From an uncultured Caulobacteraceae bacterium (GTDB lineage: Bacteria; Pseudomonadota; Alphaproteobacteria; Caulobacterales; Caulobacteraceae), in the NCBI GenBank assembly GCA_937910255.1, contig CALEOQ010000420.1, positions 1-15,965 on the forward strand: a stretch of 15,965 nucleotides of DNA, given 5' to 3'. Below are positions 14,777 through 15,965 of this stretch, piece after piece. Every line of letters begins with the position of its first letter. The first letter of the stretch is position 1. The notes beneath the pieces are model-generated. The model saw nothing but the letters and a program-made list of their open reading frames with translations. It was not told the DNA's origin and made no database searches. The position numbers were made by a program, and so were the translations under genes.

Positions 14777-15415
14777 GATCTGTTCGTCCAGCAGGGTCTG
14801 GACGAAGGTCTTCAGGCCCGGGTTGCGCACCCGCTTCTGGCGCTCGGCGTGATAGATGTGGGCGAGATCGGCGAAGGCCCGGTCGTAGTCGTCATTGATG
14901 ATGACATAGTCGTAGTCCACCGCCCGCTCGATCTCCCCGTAGGCCCGTCCCAGGCGGCGCTGGATGACATCCTCGCGGTCCTGAGCGCGGGCGTGTAGCC
15001 GGCGCGACAGTTCGGCCATGCTGGGGGGCAGGATGAAGACCCGCACCACGTCGTCCGGCGCCTTCTCGGCGATCTGGGCCGCGCCCTGCCAGTCGATGTC
15101 GAACAGCACGTCCTGACCCATCCCCAGAGCCTCCATCACCGGCGCCAGGGGGCTGCCATAGCGATGCTCATGGACATTGGCCCATTCGAGGAAGGCGTCC
15201 TGCGCGATCATCTCGTCAAAGGCCGACCGGTCCACGAAGTGGTACTCGCGCCCATCCTCCTCGCCCGGCCGCGGATCGCGGGTGGTGGCGGAGATCGACA
15301 GGTTCAGGTCCGCGTGGTCGGCGACCAGCCGGCGGGACAGGGAGGTCTTGCCAGCCCCCGATGGGCTGGAAATCAGCAGCATGAGGCCGCGGCGGGGGAT
15401 GGAGCTGTTGGGCAT
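14774..15415 (-). CDS. gmk: Guanylate kinase
   Basis: Gmk phosphorylates GMP (and dGMP) to the diphosphate with ATP and is an essential cytoplasmic step of purine salvage and synthesis. The 213-residue protein is of normal length and has the P-loop SSPSGAGKTSL (16-26). The GMP-binding block is SISATTRDPRPGEEDGREYHFV (about 40-61), and FLEWANVHEHRYGSP follows. DVLFDIDWQGA is the Walker B region, and the lid RRLHARAQDREDVIQRRL is complete. The start ATG at 15415 is used; an internal Met12 is too close to the P-loop strand to be preferred. It lies 39 bases after yicC on the same strand, a conserved pair, and ends inside the palindromic repeat. Confidence 0.97.
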   Translation of the reverse strand: MPNSSIPRRGLMLLISSPSGAGKTSLSRRLVADHADLNLSISATTRDPRPGEEDGREYHFVDRSAFDEMIAQDAFLEWANVHEHRYGSPLAPVMEALGMGQDVLFDIDWQGAAQIAEKAPDDVVRVFILPPSMAELSRRLHARAQDREDVIQRRLGRAYGEIERAVDYDYVIINDDYDRAFADLAHIYHAERQKRVRNPGLKTFVQTLLDEQI

Positions 15416-15454
15416 CAGGACTCGATCTGTGCGCGGCCGGAGGGATCGCGCTCT

Positions 15455-15856
15455 CTATTCCACATTCTGCACCTGCTCGCGAAGCTGCTCGATCACAGCC
15501 TTCAACTCCAGGCCGACGGCGGTCAGGTTGGCGAGGGCCGACTTGGAACAGAGGGTGTTGGCCTCGCGCATGAATTCCTGGGTCAGGAAGTCGAGCCGGC
15601 GCCCCACCGGACCATCGCTGGCCAACAGGTCGCGGGCTGACTCCACGTGACCAATCAGGCGGTCCAGCTCCTCGCGGACATCGACCTTCACCGCCATGGC
15701 CGCGGCCTCCTGGACGATCCGCTCTTCAAGGCCGGCCGGATCGCCGATCAGCTCGCGCATCCGGCGCTCGAACCGCGCCTTCAGCACAGCCGGCTGCTCC
15801 TCCGCCAGGACGCCGGCCTGGGCGGTTAGCTGGGCGATCTTCTCGGTCAGACCGCT
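15455..15856 (-). CDS. yicC: YicC-family endoribonuclease, 5' end missing
   Basis: Only the C-terminal 133 residues are present, against about 290 in full YicC proteins. The retained part shows the conserved C-terminal domain: VDVREELDRLIGHVE, the family block GRRLDFLTQEFMREANTLCSKS and the ending IEQLREQVQNVE. E. coli YicC is an endoribonuclease that affects small-RNA decay; that role is inferred here from the family. Upstream of 15856 the sequence is Illumina adapter, so the apparent start reading MLFRS is artefact and the first true codon is AGC (Ser) at 15856..15854. It is followed by gmk, with which it is often co-transcribed. Confidence 0.95.
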   Translation of the reverse strand, partial: SGLTEKIAQLTAQAGVLAEEQPAVLKARFERRMRELIGDPAGLEERIVQEAAAMAVKVDVREELDRLIGHVESARDLLASDGPVGRRLDFLTQEFMREANTLCSKSALANLTAVGLELKAVIEQLREQVQNVE

Positions 15857-15920
15857 AGATCGGAAGAGCACACGTCTGAACTCCAGTCACGTCGTAATCT
15901 CGTATGCCGTCTTCTGCTTG
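15857..15920 (+). other. Illumina TruSeq indexed (P7) adapter
   Basis: AGATCGGAAGAGCACACGTC and the following bases to CCAGTCAC (15857-15890) are the read-1 adapter. A six-base index GTCGTA follows (15891-15896), then the P7 end ATCTCGTATGCCGTCTTC to GCTTG (15897-15920). The match is complete apart from the variable index. Genomic sequence stops at about 15856. Confidence 0.99.
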
Positions 15921-15965
15921 CCAAAAAAAACGACACTACACATAGCCATCTCCTCACCTGCGACC
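15921..15965. other. Post-adapter noise, not genomic
   Basis: CC followed by eight A and then sequence of ordinary, less GC-rich composition. This is typical base-calling past the end of a library molecule. Nothing here should be interpreted biologically. Confidence 0.92.

Noticed and set aside
15891..15920. An 8-base index (GTCGTAAT) in the P7 adapter
   Set aside because: The P7 end begins ATCTCGTATGCC, so the last AT belongs to the adapter and the index is six bases.
1..15965. A new defence, mobile or biosynthetic system
   Set aside because: All large genes fall in known core families in conserved order. I found no integrase, transposase, phage gene, CRISPR repeat, tRNA or rRNA gene. Novelty, if any, is limited to the small ORF, the repeats and the accessory hydrolase and lipoprotein.

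Overview
This window is a short-read assembly contig. Its genuine genomic part is about 169..15856, and both ends are sequencing-library artefact. A complete Illumina P5/Universal adapter lies at 111..168, behind a G-rich and poly-T tail. The indexed P7 adapter lies at 15857..15920 and is followed by poly-A and noise. Two genes run into these adapters, so their apparent N-termini are false. The DNA is very GC-rich with strongly GC-biased third codon positions. The gene order lptF-lptG-lptD-surA-pdxA-rsmA, plus pepA linked to holC and yicC-gmk, is typical of Alphaproteobacteria. A Caulobacterales member (Caulobacter, Phenylobacterium or Brevundimonas type) is my best guess, as an inference from gene order, the -10 motif TANAWC and scarce Shine-Dalgarno sites.

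Layout. 169..2333 (+): the 3' part of a multi-PAS hybrid histidine kinase, followed two bases later by a 32-residue single-helix ORF. 2334..2448: two stacked palindromic elements in a convergent gap. 2446..5433 (-): a compact operon reading pepA (leucyl aminopeptidase), an alpha/beta hydrolase, holC (DNA polymerase III chi) and an I78-type lipoprotein. 5434..5586: a divergent promoter region with a candidate sigma-70 promoter and an 8-bp tandem repeat. 5587..14719 (+): lptF, lptG, lptD, surA, pdxA, rsmA and a YbdG-type mechanosensitive channel, mostly overlapping or closely spaced. 14724..14776: a palindromic repeat related to the one at 2338..2387, placed as a convergent terminator. 14774..15856 (-): yicC (5' end missing) followed by gmk.

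How the genes work together. LptF/LptG form the inner-membrane part of the LPS exporter. LptD is the outer-membrane translocon that inserts LPS. SurA is the periplasmic chaperone that helps fold beta-barrels, including LptD. This operon therefore builds the outer-membrane LPS assembly line, and it continues into PLP biosynthesis (PdxA), 16S rRNA dimethylation (RsmA) and osmotic protection (YbdG). The remaining genes are housekeeping. I see no mobile element, CRISPR array, tRNA/rRNA gene or defence system. The most noteworthy items are the adapter-derived false protein ends, a two-copy palindromic repeat family that abuts or supplies stop codons, the tiny membrane ORF, and an unexplained hydrolase between pepA and holC.
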